Assembly (NCBI GenBank): GCA_035910535.1
Contig: JAMHXF010000057.1
Coordinates: 4,345-68,344, forward strand
DNA: 64,000 nucleotides
Reading direction: 5' to 3'
Origin: Archangium_A sp035910535
GTDB lineage: Bacteria > Myxococcota > Myxococcia > Myxococcales > Myxococcaceae
Shown here: in pieces, positions 20,462-29,052 of the stretch
Layout of the letters: each line of letters starts with the position of its first letter
How positions within the stretch are numbered: the stretch's first letter is position 1
Notes under the pieces: model-generated
The model's database searches: none
What the model saw: the letters and a program-made list of their open reading frames with translations, nothing else
What the model was told of the DNA's origin: nothing
Program-made: the position numbers and the translations under genes

Positions 20462-20766
20462 CGACGGCACCCGAACTCGATGGGCTGCTCGACGAGCTCT
20501 GCGCACGCGGCGCCAAGGTCACGATGTCGAAGCGTGCCACCGCGACGGCAATGCAACGTGCAGAGAAGAGGCGCCTGGCTGGCCACGCTGCGGCGTTAGC
20601 CCCGCGTCGCGCTGGGCTCTTCAAGGCTTTCGCGAACCAGCTTGTTGAAAGTCGGGTGCGAAATCCCCAGCGCCTTCGCCGTCTCGAGGCGTCTTCCACC
20701 ATGCTGCTCGAGCGCCCACCGCGCATACCGACGCTCGAGCGCATCGAGCGTCTCGACCTCGGCTGA
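20449..20766 (+). CDS. Possible small hypothetical protein overlapping the regulator gene
   Basis: 105 codons from an ATG that overlaps the previous gene by 13 bp, an arrangement often seen for coupled genes. The first 45 residues (MAEMTTAPELDGLLDELCAR and on) fill the 134-bp gap before the convergent NtrC-type gene. The remaining 57 codons run antisense through the end of that gene and look like shadow sequence rich in Arg. Either a short real gene whose stop was lost or a chance frame. No domain recognised. Confidence 0.3.
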   Translation: MAEMTTAPELDGLLDELCARGAKVTMSKRATATAMQRAEKRRLAGHAAALAPRRAGLFKAFANQLVESRVRNPQRLRRLEASSTMLLERPPRIPTLERIERLDLG

Positions 20767-21960
20767 CACGAAGCCCGCGCCCGCATTCGCGCCCGGCGCC
20801 GGCGTCACCAACCAGTCGAGCGCCAGCTCCGGCCCGCTCTCCAACGCGAGCGCGCGCTCCAGAATGTTGCGCAGCTCACGAACGTTCCCGGGGAAGTGGT
20901 AGCGGCTCAACCGCGCGAGCGCGTCGTCTGACAACCGGGGCACTTCACGCCGCCCCTGCTCTTTCGCCACGCGCAGCAACAACCCCTCGGCGAGCTTCGG
21001 CACGTCTTCACGGCGCTCACGCAGCGCCGGCACGTCGAGCCGGAACACCGACAACCTGAACCACAGGTCTTCACGAAACCGCCCCGCCTTCACCTGCGCT
21101 TCGAGGTCGCGATTCGTGGCCGCCACCACGCGCGCGGTGCTGTTCATTTCAACCGCGCCGCCGAGCCGTCGAAACCGCCCGCCGTCGAGAAACGTGAGCA
21201 GCTTCGCCTGCAGCGCCGCCGACAGCTCACCGACCTCGTCGAGAAACAGCGTGCCCTTGTGCGCGAGCTCCACCAACCCGCGCCGCGTACTGCGCGCGTC
21301 GGTGAACGCACCGCGCTCGTGACCGAACAGCTCGCTCTCGGCCATGGCCTCGGGCAACGCCGCGCAGTTCAACTGAATGAAGGGCATCGCCGTGCCGAAG
21401 CTCTTCACGTGCAGGTGCCACGCGAGCGCCTCTTTGCCGCTGCCGGTTTCACCGAGCAACAACACCGGGCTGCGCGGGCTCGAGCTCGCGATGCGCTCCA
21501 GCGTACCGACGAGCGCCTTCATCGACGACGCCACCGGCGTAATCAGGCTTCGCCGCCCCGACAGCTCACCTTCCGCGTGCGTCAGGCGATCTCTTACGCG
21601 CAGCTCGTCGGCCGCGCGCCGCGCCTTGAACAACAGGTCGGACAATTCGATGGGCTTGGCCAGGTAGTCCGTCGCGCCGAGGCGCACGGCTTCGACGGCG
21701 CTCGCGATGTCGCCGTGCGCCGTCACCATCACCACCACCGCGCCGGGCAACGCCGCGCGCAGCTCCGGCAAGAACTCGAGCCCGTCACCGTCGGGGAGCC
21801 GGCGGTCCAACACCACCAGCTCGAACTCCTGGAGAGCCAACTGCGCGCGCGCCTCGTGAAGTGAGTGCGCCAACGTCACCGGCGCGCCGTCACGCTGCAA
21901 CGCCGCCGCCGCGATGGAAAGAAAGGCGCGGTCGTCGTCGACGAGGAGCGTGGTGAGCAT
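20596..21960 (-). CDS. Sigma-54-dependent response regulator (NtrC family)
   Basis: 454 residues with the full NtrC layout. A receiver domain spans 1-115 with phospho-acceptor Asp52 in VVLDRRLPDGDG and the conserved Lys in DYLAKP. The AAA+ domain spans about 140-370: Walker A GETGSGKE (170-177), the sigma-54-contacting GAFTDA loop (217-222, intact) and Walker B GTLFLDE. The Fis-type helix-turn-helix is at the C-terminus (RRLETAKALGISHPTFNKLV). It should activate sigma-54 promoters when phosphorylated. The partner kinase lies 17 bp upstream in the same operon. The target genes are not evident from the window. Confidence 0.95.
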   Translation of the reverse strand: MLTTLLVDDDRAFLSIAAAALQRDGAPVTLAHSLHEARAQLALQEFELVVLDRRLPDGDGLEFLPELRAALPGAVVVMVTAHGDIASAVEAVRLGATDYLAKPIELSDLLFKARRAADELRVRDRLTHAEGELSGRRSLITPVASSMKALVGTLERIASSSPRSPVLLLGETGSGKEALAWHLHVKSFGTAMPFIQLNCAALPEAMAESELFGHERGAFTDARSTRRGLVELAHKGTLFLDEVGELSAALQAKLLTFLDGGRFRRLGGAVEMNSTARVVAATNRDLEAQVKAGRFREDLWFRLSVFRLDVPALRERREDVPKLAEGLLLRVAKEQGRREVPRLSDDALARLSRYHFPGNVRELRNILERALALESGPELALDWLVTPAPGANAGAGFVSAEVETLDALERRYARWALEQHGGRRLETAKALGISHPTFNKLVRESLEEPSATRG

Positions 21961-21977
21961 GAGCGACGGTGCGCGCC

Positions 21978-23585
21978 TCAGGCCGGGAGCGTCAACTCGA
22001 AACGGCTCCCGTCGGGCAGGCGCGTGAAGCGCAGCGAACCACCCAGCTGCTCGGCCGCGCGCCGCGTCATCGCGAGCCCCAGCCCGATGCCCTTCGACTT
22101 GGTGGTGAAGAACGGCTCACCGAGCCGATTCTCGAAGCCCTCGGGCGCCGTCGCGTTGTCGGTGACGCGCACCACGAATGACGCACCTTCGCTCAACGTC
22201 TCGATGCGCACGTGCGGCGACGTCACGCGCCCCACGTCTTTCGCGGCGACGACGGCCTCGATGGCGTTGCGCACCAGGTTGTCGACCGCCGTGGTGATGA
22301 GCAGCGGGTCGCTCTGCAGCGTGGCGTTGCTCTGCAGCGAGAGCTCGACCTTCGCCTCGGGCCACTCGGGCAACGTCGAGAGCCCCGCGACGGCCTCGCG
22401 CACCACGACGTCGAGCTCCAGGGGCGTAGCGCGCAGCTCATTGGGCCGCGCAAACGACAGCAACGAACGCGACAGGTGACCCAGCCTGTCGACCTGCCCC
22501 GACACCGTGCGAGAGACGAGCGCCGCGTCACCACCGACTTGCAGCAGCTGCACCGCCGACTTGAGCCCGTTGAGCGAGTTCTTCACCTCATGCGCGATGA
22601 GGCTCGCCGCGGTGCCGAGCGCGGCCATCTTCTCCTGCTCGGAGACCTGCACCTCGGCGTCGAGGAACGCGCGCCACGTGCGCCGCAGAAAGAGCACGAA
22701 CGCCCCGAGCGCGACGATTTGCACGAGCAGCAAGAACCCCAACTGCAGCTCGAGGCGCCTTCGAATCGGCGCAATCGACGTCTCTTCAGACTCGAGCGCG
22801 ACGACCTGCAGCGCGGTGCCACGCACCGGGAACGACTCGGCCATCACCTCGTAGCCGTCGATGTTCCACGTCGCGTGACCACCGTTGGTGCGCAGCGCCT
22901 CGAAGCGGCTGTCGAACTCCACGGTGCGGCTCCACGACGGCTCGGCGAGCGGCAGGACCACGCGCTCATCAGACGACAACAGCAGCAGCTGCTCGCCCTT
23001 CTTGCCCGCGCCGTAGAGCAGGCGGTCGGTGCCGCGCACCACGCCCACCAGCACGCCCTTCAATTCGCCCTGCTCGCTCACCGGCAGCGCGACCGCGAGC
23101 CGCGACGAATCGTCTCCAGACAGCTCGTCGACCGTCGCGCGGTCGAAGGCCAGCACCTCGCGGAACCACGGCTGCGCGGTCACGTCGGCCAGCTTCAGCG
23201 TCGGCTCGCTCCACACCATCGCGCCGGTGCGGTCGAACAAGCCGACGCCTTCAGCGAAGAGCGCTTTGTCCTCCTGCACGCCGGCGCGCACCATGGCGTC
23301 ACGCCGCTGCAGCTCGACGAAGCCGCGGTCGGCCAGGCGCAGCAGCTCCGCGTGCAGCAGCTCGAAGTAGAGCCCCAGCGAGTCGGCGTAGAGCAGCCCC
23401 TGGCGCGAGACGCGCTCCCGCACTTGACGCCGCGCCTCGTCGACGTCGGCCCGGTACGCGAGCACCGACGCCAGCGAACCCAGCAACGCCACCACGATGA
23501 GCGCGCCCAACACCGAGCGCACCGTCTCCAACGCAGCACGGCGACGCGGCGGCAACGGCACCTGCTCAGGGCTCACGCTCGCCAT
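21978..23585 (-). CDS. Membrane sensor histidine kinase
   Basis: 535 residues from the ATG at 23585 (MASVSPEQVPLPPRRRAALE). Membrane helices at about 25-45 and 282-300 flank a periplasmic sensor of about 235 residues, probably Cache-like (GVGLFDRTGAMVWSEPTL; FREVLAFDRATVDELSGDDS). Then a HisKA domain with His332 in LIAHEVKNSLNGLKSAVQLL, N-box DNLVRNAIEA (Asn440), F-box EPFFTTK and G2 box GIGLGLA. The G1 box reads VTDNATAPEGF: the Asp is kept but the usual DxGxG glycines are not, although the rest of the ATP lid looks functional. It probably phosphorylates the NtrC-type regulator 17 bp downstream. Confidence 0.93.
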   Translation of the reverse strand: MASVSPEQVPLPPRRRAALETVRSVLGALIVVALLGSLASVLAYRADVDEARRQVRERVSRQGLLYADSLGLYFELLHAELLRLADRGFVELQRRDAMVRAGVQEDKALFAEGVGLFDRTGAMVWSEPTLKLADVTAQPWFREVLAFDRATVDELSGDDSSRLAVALPVSEQGELKGVLVGVVRGTDRLLYGAGKKGEQLLLLSSDERVVLPLAEPSWSRTVEFDSRFEALRTNGGHATWNIDGYEVMAESFPVRGTALQVVALESEETSIAPIRRRLELQLGFLLLVQIVALGAFVLFLRRTWRAFLDAEVQVSEQEKMAALGTAASLIAHEVKNSLNGLKSAVQLLQVGGDAALVSRTVSGQVDRLGHLSRSLLSFARPNELRATPLELDVVVREAVAGLSTLPEWPEAKVELSLQSNATLQSDPLLITTAVDNLVRNAIEAVVAAKDVGRVTSPHVRIETLSEGASFVVRVTDNATAPEGFENRLGEPFFTTKSKGIGLGLAMTRRAAEQLGGSLRFTRLPDGSRFELTLPA

Positions 23586-23654
23586 GTCACGACGGTAGAC
23601 GCGGCGCCGCACGCGTCAACGGCAGAGTGCTGCCTGCGAGGTACACTCACGCGC

Positions 23655-23918
23655 ATGGAACGTCGCGTGACGCTGCTGCTCGTGCTCGTCGGCTCGTCGT
23701 TGCCCTTCGTGGCGACGTGGTGGGCGCTGGCGACCCGACCGCCGGAGCCCGACGACGAGCGGTGGTTCGAGAACGTGGTGCGACACAACGCGGTCGAAGC
23801 CAGAGAGAAACTGCGCGCCACGCCGCTGCGGCCCGTCATCGGCCTGTTCTCGAACCCGCCGCGCCGGGGCTGCGTCGTGCACGTCGACGTCAGCGGTACC
23901 CCGCTGCCTGCAAAGTGA
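23655..23918 (+). CDS. Small single-pass membrane protein, hypothetical
   Basis: 87 residues from the ATG at 23655. One hydrophobic segment near the N-terminus (RVTLLLVLVGSSLPFVATWW) is followed by a soluble charged tail (DDERWFENVVRHNAVEAREK) and an ending RRGCVVHVDVSGTPLPAK. It fills the gap between the histidine kinase start and the ABC transporter stop and overlaps the latter by 29 bp on the opposite strand. The hydrophobic segment right after the start and the fit to the gap support a real gene. No family recognised. Confidence 0.5.
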   Translation: MERRVTLLLVLVGSSLPFVATWWALATRPPEPDDERWFENVVRHNAVEAREKLRATPLRPVIGLFSNPPRRGCVVHVDVSGTPLPAK

Positions 23919-25764
23919 AGAGCCGCGCGTAGCGACCCTGCTTCGCGAGCAGCTCTTCGTGGCTGCCCAGCTCGATGAGCTTCCCACCTTCGAGCACGGC
24001 GATGCGGTCGGCCATGCGCACCGTCGAGAACCGATGGCTGATGATGAGGGCGCTGCGGTCTTTCGAGAGCGCGCGAAACCGCTCGAACAGCGCGACCTCG
24101 GCCTCGGCGTCGATGGCGGCCGTGGGCTCGTCGAGAATCAGCACCTCGGCCTCGCGCATGAACGCGCGCGAAATGGCGAGCTTCTGCCACTGCCCGCCCG
24201 AGAGCTCCTGCCCGCGCTCGAACCAGCCGCCGAGCATCGTGTCGTACTGCTCGGGCAACTTCGCGATGACGTCGTCGGCGCCACCGGCTTCGGCCGCCGT
24301 CACGATGGCGCCGCGGTCTTCGAGCCTCGAGGGCTTCCCGAGGCCCACGTTCTCGCCGGCGGTGAACTGGTAGCGCACGAAGTCTTGAAACACGGCGCCC
24401 ATGCGCGCGCGCAGGTCGACCACGTCGAAGTCGCGCAGGTCGACGCCGCCATACCGAATGCAGCCTTCGGTGGGCTCGTACAACCGCAGCAACAGCTTGA
24501 TGAGCGTCGACTTGCCGGCGCCGTTCTCTCCGACGAGCGCGAGCTTTTCTCCGGCCTCCACGCGCAAGGTCACGTCGCGCAGCGCCCACTCTTCTTTGCC
24601 CGGGTAGCGGAAGCTCAGGCGGTCGAGCTCGAGCGTGTGCGGCCCGGGAGGCAACGTCTTCGCGGGCAACGTGCGCGGTTGTTCAGCCGAGGTCGGCAGC
24701 TCGAAGAAGCGCTGCAGGTTCGAAAGAAACAGCGCGTCTTCGTACATGCCGGCGACGGCGCCCAGCACCGCCTCGAACGCCGCCTGGCCCTGGCGAAACA
24801 CGCCGAGGTACAGCACCAGGTCACCGACGGAGATTTCTCTGTTCGACGCGCGCCCGGCGACCCACAGGTAGCAGACGTAGAACGCCGCCAACGAGAAGGC
24901 GCCCAGCACCGTGCCCTGCAGCAAGCGCTTGCGCGCCAGCGCCCGGTCTTCCGACAAGAACTTCGCGAACAGCGCGCGGTAGCGACCCAGAAACAGCGGG
25001 CCCAGCCCGAAGAGCTTCACCTCTTTGACCGACGCGTCGCGCGTCAGCAGCCACTCGAGGTACGTCAGCTTGCGGCTCTCGGGCGCGCGCCACGAATAGA
25101 GCCGAAAGCGCTCACCCGACAGGCGCGTCTCCGCGAGGAAGGAAGGGATGGCGGCGACGACGAGCACCAGCGCGCTCCACCACGCGACGTTCCACAGCAG
25201 CACCGCGAAGGTCGAGAGCACCAGCACCTGCCGCACCACGGTGACCGCGTCCATCGCGAGCGCGAGCGGCCGCGACGACGCTTCGCGCCGCGCGTTCTGC
25301 ATCAAGTCGTACGTCTCGGAGTCTTCGTAGTGCCGCAGCTCGAGCGTCAGCGCCTTCTCGAGGATGCGCTCATTGAGCAGGTTGCCCAGCGACACGCGCA
25401 GCAGCTCCCGCGACAACGCGAGCAACCGCGAGACGAGCAGCGCCACCAACGCCAGCCCGAGCTCCCACGTCACGTAGCGCCACACCAGGTCGCGCGCGCC
25501 GGGCTGCGTGGACGAAGCGACCACCGCGTCGATGATGAGCTTGCCGACGTACGCCATCGACGCCGGCAGCGCGGCCTGCACGAGCGTCAACACCCCCAGC
25601 AGCACCGCGTTGCGCTTGTCGGCCTCCCACACCAGCGCGAGCGCGCGCGGCAGCTGCTCGTACAGCTCGCGCGAGGTCAGCTTCTGCTCGATTTTCTCTC
25701 GCAGCGACTGCGGCGTCTTGCTGCCATCACCGCGGCGCGGCTCTTTACGTGCGGGTCGTTGCAT
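23890..25764 (-). CDS. ABC transporter, fused permease and ATPase (exporter type)
   Basis: 624 residues from the ATG at 25764 (MQRPARKEPRRGDGSKTPQS). A membrane domain of about six helices occupies residues 60-330 and a nucleotide-binding domain the rest. Visible motifs are Walker A GENGAGKST near 410, Q-loop VFQDFVRYQ, signature ELSGGQWQKLAISRA near 518, Walker B EVLILDEPTAAID near 540 and the H-loop SALIISHRFSTVRMADR. This is a half-transporter that should dimerise to export a lipid, peptide or drug across the inner membrane. It is a single gene, 65 bp after the MscS-type channel on the same strand. Substrate unknown. Confidence 0.93.
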   Translation of the reverse strand: MQRPARKEPRRGDGSKTPQSLREKIEQKLTSRELYEQLPRALALVWEADKRNAVLLGVLTLVQAALPASMAYVGKLIIDAVVASSTQPGARDLVWRYVTWELGLALVALLVSRLLALSRELLRVSLGNLLNERILEKALTLELRHYEDSETYDLMQNARREASSRPLALAMDAVTVVRQVLVLSTFAVLLWNVAWWSALVLVVAAIPSFLAETRLSGERFRLYSWRAPESRKLTYLEWLLTRDASVKEVKLFGLGPLFLGRYRALFAKFLSEDRALARKRLLQGTVLGAFSLAAFYVCYLWVAGRASNREISVGDLVLYLGVFRQGQAAFEAVLGAVAGMYEDALFLSNLQRFFELPTSAEQPRTLPAKTLPPGPHTLELDRLSFRYPGKEEWALRDVTLRVEAGEKLALVGENGAGKSTLIKLLLRLYEPTEGCIRYGGVDLRDFDVVDLRARMGAVFQDFVRYQFTAGENVGLGKPSRLEDRGAIVTAAEAGGADDVIAKLPEQYDTMLGGWFERGQELSGGQWQKLAISRAFMREAEVLILDEPTAAIDAEAEVALFERFRALSKDRSALIISHRFSTVRMADRIAVLEGGKLIELGSHEELLAKQGRYARLFTLQAAGYR

Positions 25765-25829
25765 CGAGCGGGAGAGCGATTGGTAGCAGCTTCCGCACAC
25801 AGGCGAAGCCCTTCAAACCGGCAGGCTGC

Positions 25830-27302
25830 TCAGCGCTTCAGGTTCGTGCCGTGGCGACGCAGGTCGAGAATGTCGGGCGTCATCAGCTCGACGTTCGCGT
25901 CGTGGAACACGTCTTGCGCCTTCGCGAGCAACGCGCTGCGCGTGCCGTCGACGTCGGCCTGCTCGCCGAGGTGCACCACCAGCTCGTATTCGACGGCGTA
26001 GTTGAGCAACGCCGACTGGCGCACGAAGGGCCTGGGCCGCTCCCGAATGCCCGACACCTGCTTCGCGCAGCGCAACAGCAGCTCGTGCGCGAGCTCCCAC
26101 TTCACCTCGTAGGCCAGCGTGACTGAAATCGAGAGCGACGAGCCGTCACCGTCGACGCCGCGGTCGAAGTTGACGATGGGGTTGGCCACCAGCACCGCGT
26201 TGGGAATCGTGACCTCGCGCTTGTTCGGCGTGAGCACCTTCACCGAGAGCACGCCGAGCTCACGCACGCGACCTTCAACTTCACCGACCTTCACCCAGTC
26301 GCCCGGCGACAACGCGCGCGTGTAGACGAGCACGAAGCCCGAGAGCGCCTGGTTCACCACGCCGCTGCTGCCCACGGTGAGCATCAGGCCGAGCAGCACG
26401 CTCATGCCCTTGAACGCCTCCGTGTCGGAGCCGGGGATGTACGGCCACGAGATGATGGCCGCGAACAACCACGCGCCGACGATGACGAGCCGCCGCGTCG
26501 CCTTGAGCGTCTCCGGGTACAGGCCGCTCACCGTCAACCGACCCCGCTCGATGGCCTCGAAGACGGCCTCGAGAATGCGAATCACGAAGCGCGTGGTGAC
26601 GACGACGACCGCCACCATCGCCAGGCCCGGCAGCGCGCCGGCGAAGCTGCGACCTGCGCGCAGCACCAGCGACACCAGGTTCGAGCCGAGCGCTTCGCCC
26701 CACCCGCGCGTCAGCGAGAAGCGCGTGAGCACGAAGGTGAGCCACAGGTACGCCAGCAACAGCGCCAGACCCCAGAGCACCACGAACAAGACGCGGCGCA
26801 GCGCGTTGCGAATGAGCGGCCCGAGGGCGATGCGCTTCACGTCGACCTTCACGGCGACGAGGCGGCGCGACAACAACGACCACGCGCGCGTGAGCAGCCA
26901 CAGCCCGAGCACGAACAACAACGTGCCCACCGCCGCGAGCACCACGCTCTTCACGATGGCGTCGGGCTGCGCGCGCGCGAGCCGCAGCAAGAGCGCGTCA
27001 CGCAGGCGGGTCGCAGCGGCCTGCCCCTCGGCCTCCAACGCGGCGTCGTCTGCGAAGCCATCGGTGAGGCTCAACCCGAAGACGAAGTCGTCGCCGACCA
27101 GCACCAGCACGTCGTTGCCTTCACGCGCGAGGTGCACGGGCTGCGAGAGCGAGCCCTCGGGCAACGCGTCGATGCGCTCGCGTGCGCGCTCCAACCGTTG
27201 CTCGGGCGTGGCGCCGTTCACCGTGGCGCGAAAGTCGGTGACCGCGATGTCTTCCACCGTCAGCGGAGCTGCCAGCACCAACGCGGCGACGAGCGAGAAC
27301 AT
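25830..27302 (-). CDS. MscS-type mechanosensitive ion channel with periplasmic N-terminal domain
   Basis: 490 residues. The ATG at 27302 gives a cleavable signal (MFSLVAALVLAAPLTVEDIA), then about 120 residues of periplasmic domain. Several membrane helices follow (VVLAAVGTLLFVLGLWLLTR; LFVVLWGLALLLAYLWLTFV; RFVIRILEAVFEAI region). The pore helix and the MscS beta domain are recognisable: VGSSGVVNQALSGFVLVYTR, LSPGDWVKVGEVEGRVRELG, PNKREVTIPNAVLVANPIVN. The C-terminal alpha/beta cage follows to 25830. It should act as an osmotic safety valve in the inner membrane. It is divergent from the NCS1 permease at 27366. Confidence 0.93.
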   Translation of the reverse strand: MFSLVAALVLAAPLTVEDIAVTDFRATVNGATPEQRLERARERIDALPEGSLSQPVHLAREGNDVLVLVGDDFVFGLSLTDGFADDAALEAEGQAAATRLRDALLLRLARAQPDAIVKSVVLAAVGTLLFVLGLWLLTRAWSLLSRRLVAVKVDVKRIALGPLIRNALRRVLFVVLWGLALLLAYLWLTFVLTRFSLTRGWGEALGSNLVSLVLRAGRSFAGALPGLAMVAVVVVTTRFVIRILEAVFEAIERGRLTVSGLYPETLKATRRLVIVGAWLFAAIISWPYIPGSDTEAFKGMSVLLGLMLTVGSSGVVNQALSGFVLVYTRALSPGDWVKVGEVEGRVRELGVLSVKVLTPNKREVTIPNAVLVANPIVNFDRGVDGDGSSLSISVTLAYEVKWELAHELLLRCAKQVSGIRERPRPFVRQSALLNYAVEYELVVHLGEQADVDGTRSALLAKAQDVFHDANVELMTPDILDLRRHGTNLKR

Positions 27303-27365
27303 GGGGCCCCGTCATAGTGACGCGACGGCCCGGCTCCAACGACGGCGAGTGCTACGGTGCGCGCC

Positions 27366-28910
27366 GTGCACGACCCCGTTCTGGCGAAAGAAGCGCTGGC
27401 CGAGCTGCCTCCCGACATCGCAGACAGCCCGCTCTTCAACCCTGACCTCGCGCCGGTGCCGCAAGGCCGTCGCAACTGGTCCACCTACAACTTCGCCGCG
27501 CTGTGGATCTCCATGGCCCACTGCATACCCACGTACATGATGGCCGGTGGCCTCGTGGCGGTGGGCATGAACTGGTGGCAGGCGCTGCTCACCATTGCTC
27601 TGGGCAACGTCATTGTATTGGTTCCCATACTTCTCAACGCGCACCCCGGCACGAAGTACGGCATTCCCTTCCCGGTGCTCGCGCGCTCGTCGTTCGGTAC
27701 GCAGGGCGCGAACGTGCCCGCGGTGCTGCGCGCCATCGTGGCGTGCGGGTGGTTCGGCATTCAGACCTTCATCGGCGGTGAAGCGGTGAAGACCTTCGTC
27801 GAGGCGCTGTGGCCCGGCTACGCGCACCTCGGCGGAGGCGCCACGCTGCTGGGGCTCTCGCTGCCGTCGGCGCTCACCTTCCTCGCGTTCTGGGCGCTCA
27901 ACATCGTCATCATCTTGAAGGGCATGAACGCGGTGCGCGTGTTCGAGAACTGGGCCGCGCCGCTGGTGTTGGTGATGGCGGCGGCGTTGCTCATCTGGGC
28001 CGTGAACCGCGCGGGCGGCATGGGCCCGCTGCTCTCGCAGCCCTCGAAGTTCGAGACGCTCGGAGAGTTCTGGAAGGTCTTCGTGCCTTCGCTCACGGGC
28101 ATGGTCGGGTTCTGGGCCACGCTCTCGCTCAACATTCCCGACTTCACGCGCTTCGGAAAAGGGCAGCGCGAGCAGATGTTGGGTCAGACGCTCGGCCTGC
28201 CGACCACCATGCTCGCGTTCTCGGCCATGGGCGTCGTCATCACCAGCGCGGCGCAGAGCATTCTCAAGAACGCCGACGTGAAGCAGCTGTGGGACCCGGT
28301 GTTCATCCTCGCGCAGCTCACCTCGCCCAACGCGCCCGTCGGGCTCGACGAGCCGCTCATCACCAACACTGCGGTGCGGCTCACGGTGGCCGTCATCGCG
28401 CTGCTGGGCGTGGGCATCGCCACCATCTCGGTGAACATCGCCGCCAACGTGGTGAGCCCCGCGAACGACTTCGCCAACCTCGCGCCACGGCACATCAGCT
28501 TCAAGATGGGCGGCGTCATCACCGGCGTGCTGGGCATCGTGATGATGCCGTGGAAGTTCCTCGCGTCGGCCGACACGTACATCTTCAACTGGCTCATCGG
28601 CTACTCGGCGCTGCTGGGGCCCATCGCCGGCATCATGATCGTCGACTACTGGGTGCTGCGCCGCCGCGAGCTCGACGTCGCCGAGCTGTACCGACCGCGC
28701 GGCCAGTTCGCGGGCGTCAATGTGAAGGCGCTCATCGCGTTGGTGCTCGGCGTGCTGCCCAACGTGCCCGGCTTCTTGAAGAGCGCGGGCTTCATCACCG
28801 GCGAAAAGAACTTCTTCGATGAGCTCTACGTGTACGCGTGGTTCACCGGCGTCGCCATCGCCGCAGGTCTGTACTTCGCGCTGATGCCCCGAAGACCCCG
28901 CGCGACCTGA
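27366..28910 (+). CDS. NCS1 family nucleobase/hydantoin permease
   Basis: 514 residues from a GTG at 27366 (VHDPVLAKEALAELPPDIAD); a second GTG at 27357 is possible. Twelve membrane helices are expected, and family motifs are clear: RRNWSTYNFAALWISMAHC, PTYMMAGGLVAVGMNWWQAL, PFPVLARSSFGTQGANVPAV, WFGIQTFIGGEA, SLNIPDFTRFGKGQREQMLG and GPIAGIMIVDYWVLRRRELD. NCS1 carriers import cytosine, uracil, allantoin or hydantoins with H+ or Na+. The two catabolic genes that follow suggest the substrate is degraded through a beta-amino acid, for example uracil or a hydantoin via beta-alanine. That link is inferred from gene order. Confidence 0.93.
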   Translation: MHDPVLAKEALAELPPDIADSPLFNPDLAPVPQGRRNWSTYNFAALWISMAHCIPTYMMAGGLVAVGMNWWQALLTIALGNVIVLVPILLNAHPGTKYGIPFPVLARSSFGTQGANVPAVLRAIVACGWFGIQTFIGGEAVKTFVEALWPGYAHLGGGATLLGLSLPSALTFLAFWALNIVIILKGMNAVRVFENWAAPLVLVMAAALLIWAVNRAGGMGPLLSQPSKFETLGEFWKVFVPSLTGMVGFWATLSLNIPDFTRFGKGQREQMLGQTLGLPTTMLAFSAMGVVITSAAQSILKNADVKQLWDPVFILAQLTSPNAPVGLDEPLITNTAVRLTVAVIALLGVGIATISVNIAANVVSPANDFANLAPRHISFKMGGVITGVLGIVMMPWKFLASADTYIFNWLIGYSALLGPIAGIMIVDYWVLRRRELDVAELYRPRGQFAGVNVKALIALVLGVLPNVPGFLKSAGFITGEKNFFDELYVYAWFTGVAIAAGLYFALMPRRPRAT

Positions 28911-29052
28911 ACGCAGAAAATGCAGTCATCACGCGCGGCGTCATGCGTGAAAGGTAGCGAAGAGCGCGGCGGTGGGGTTCGCTCCCCGGCCCCTCGATTC
29001 AAGCCAGTCGAAGGAATAAGAAATCGGCGCCTTCCCCTCACGGAGAACCACC

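Noticed and set aside
28911..29052. Search for a sigma-54 promoter (TGGC-N8-TTGC) upstream of mmsA and in other gaps
   Set aside because: No convincing -24/-12 element was found in the intergenic regions, so no target of the NtrC-type regulator is claimed.
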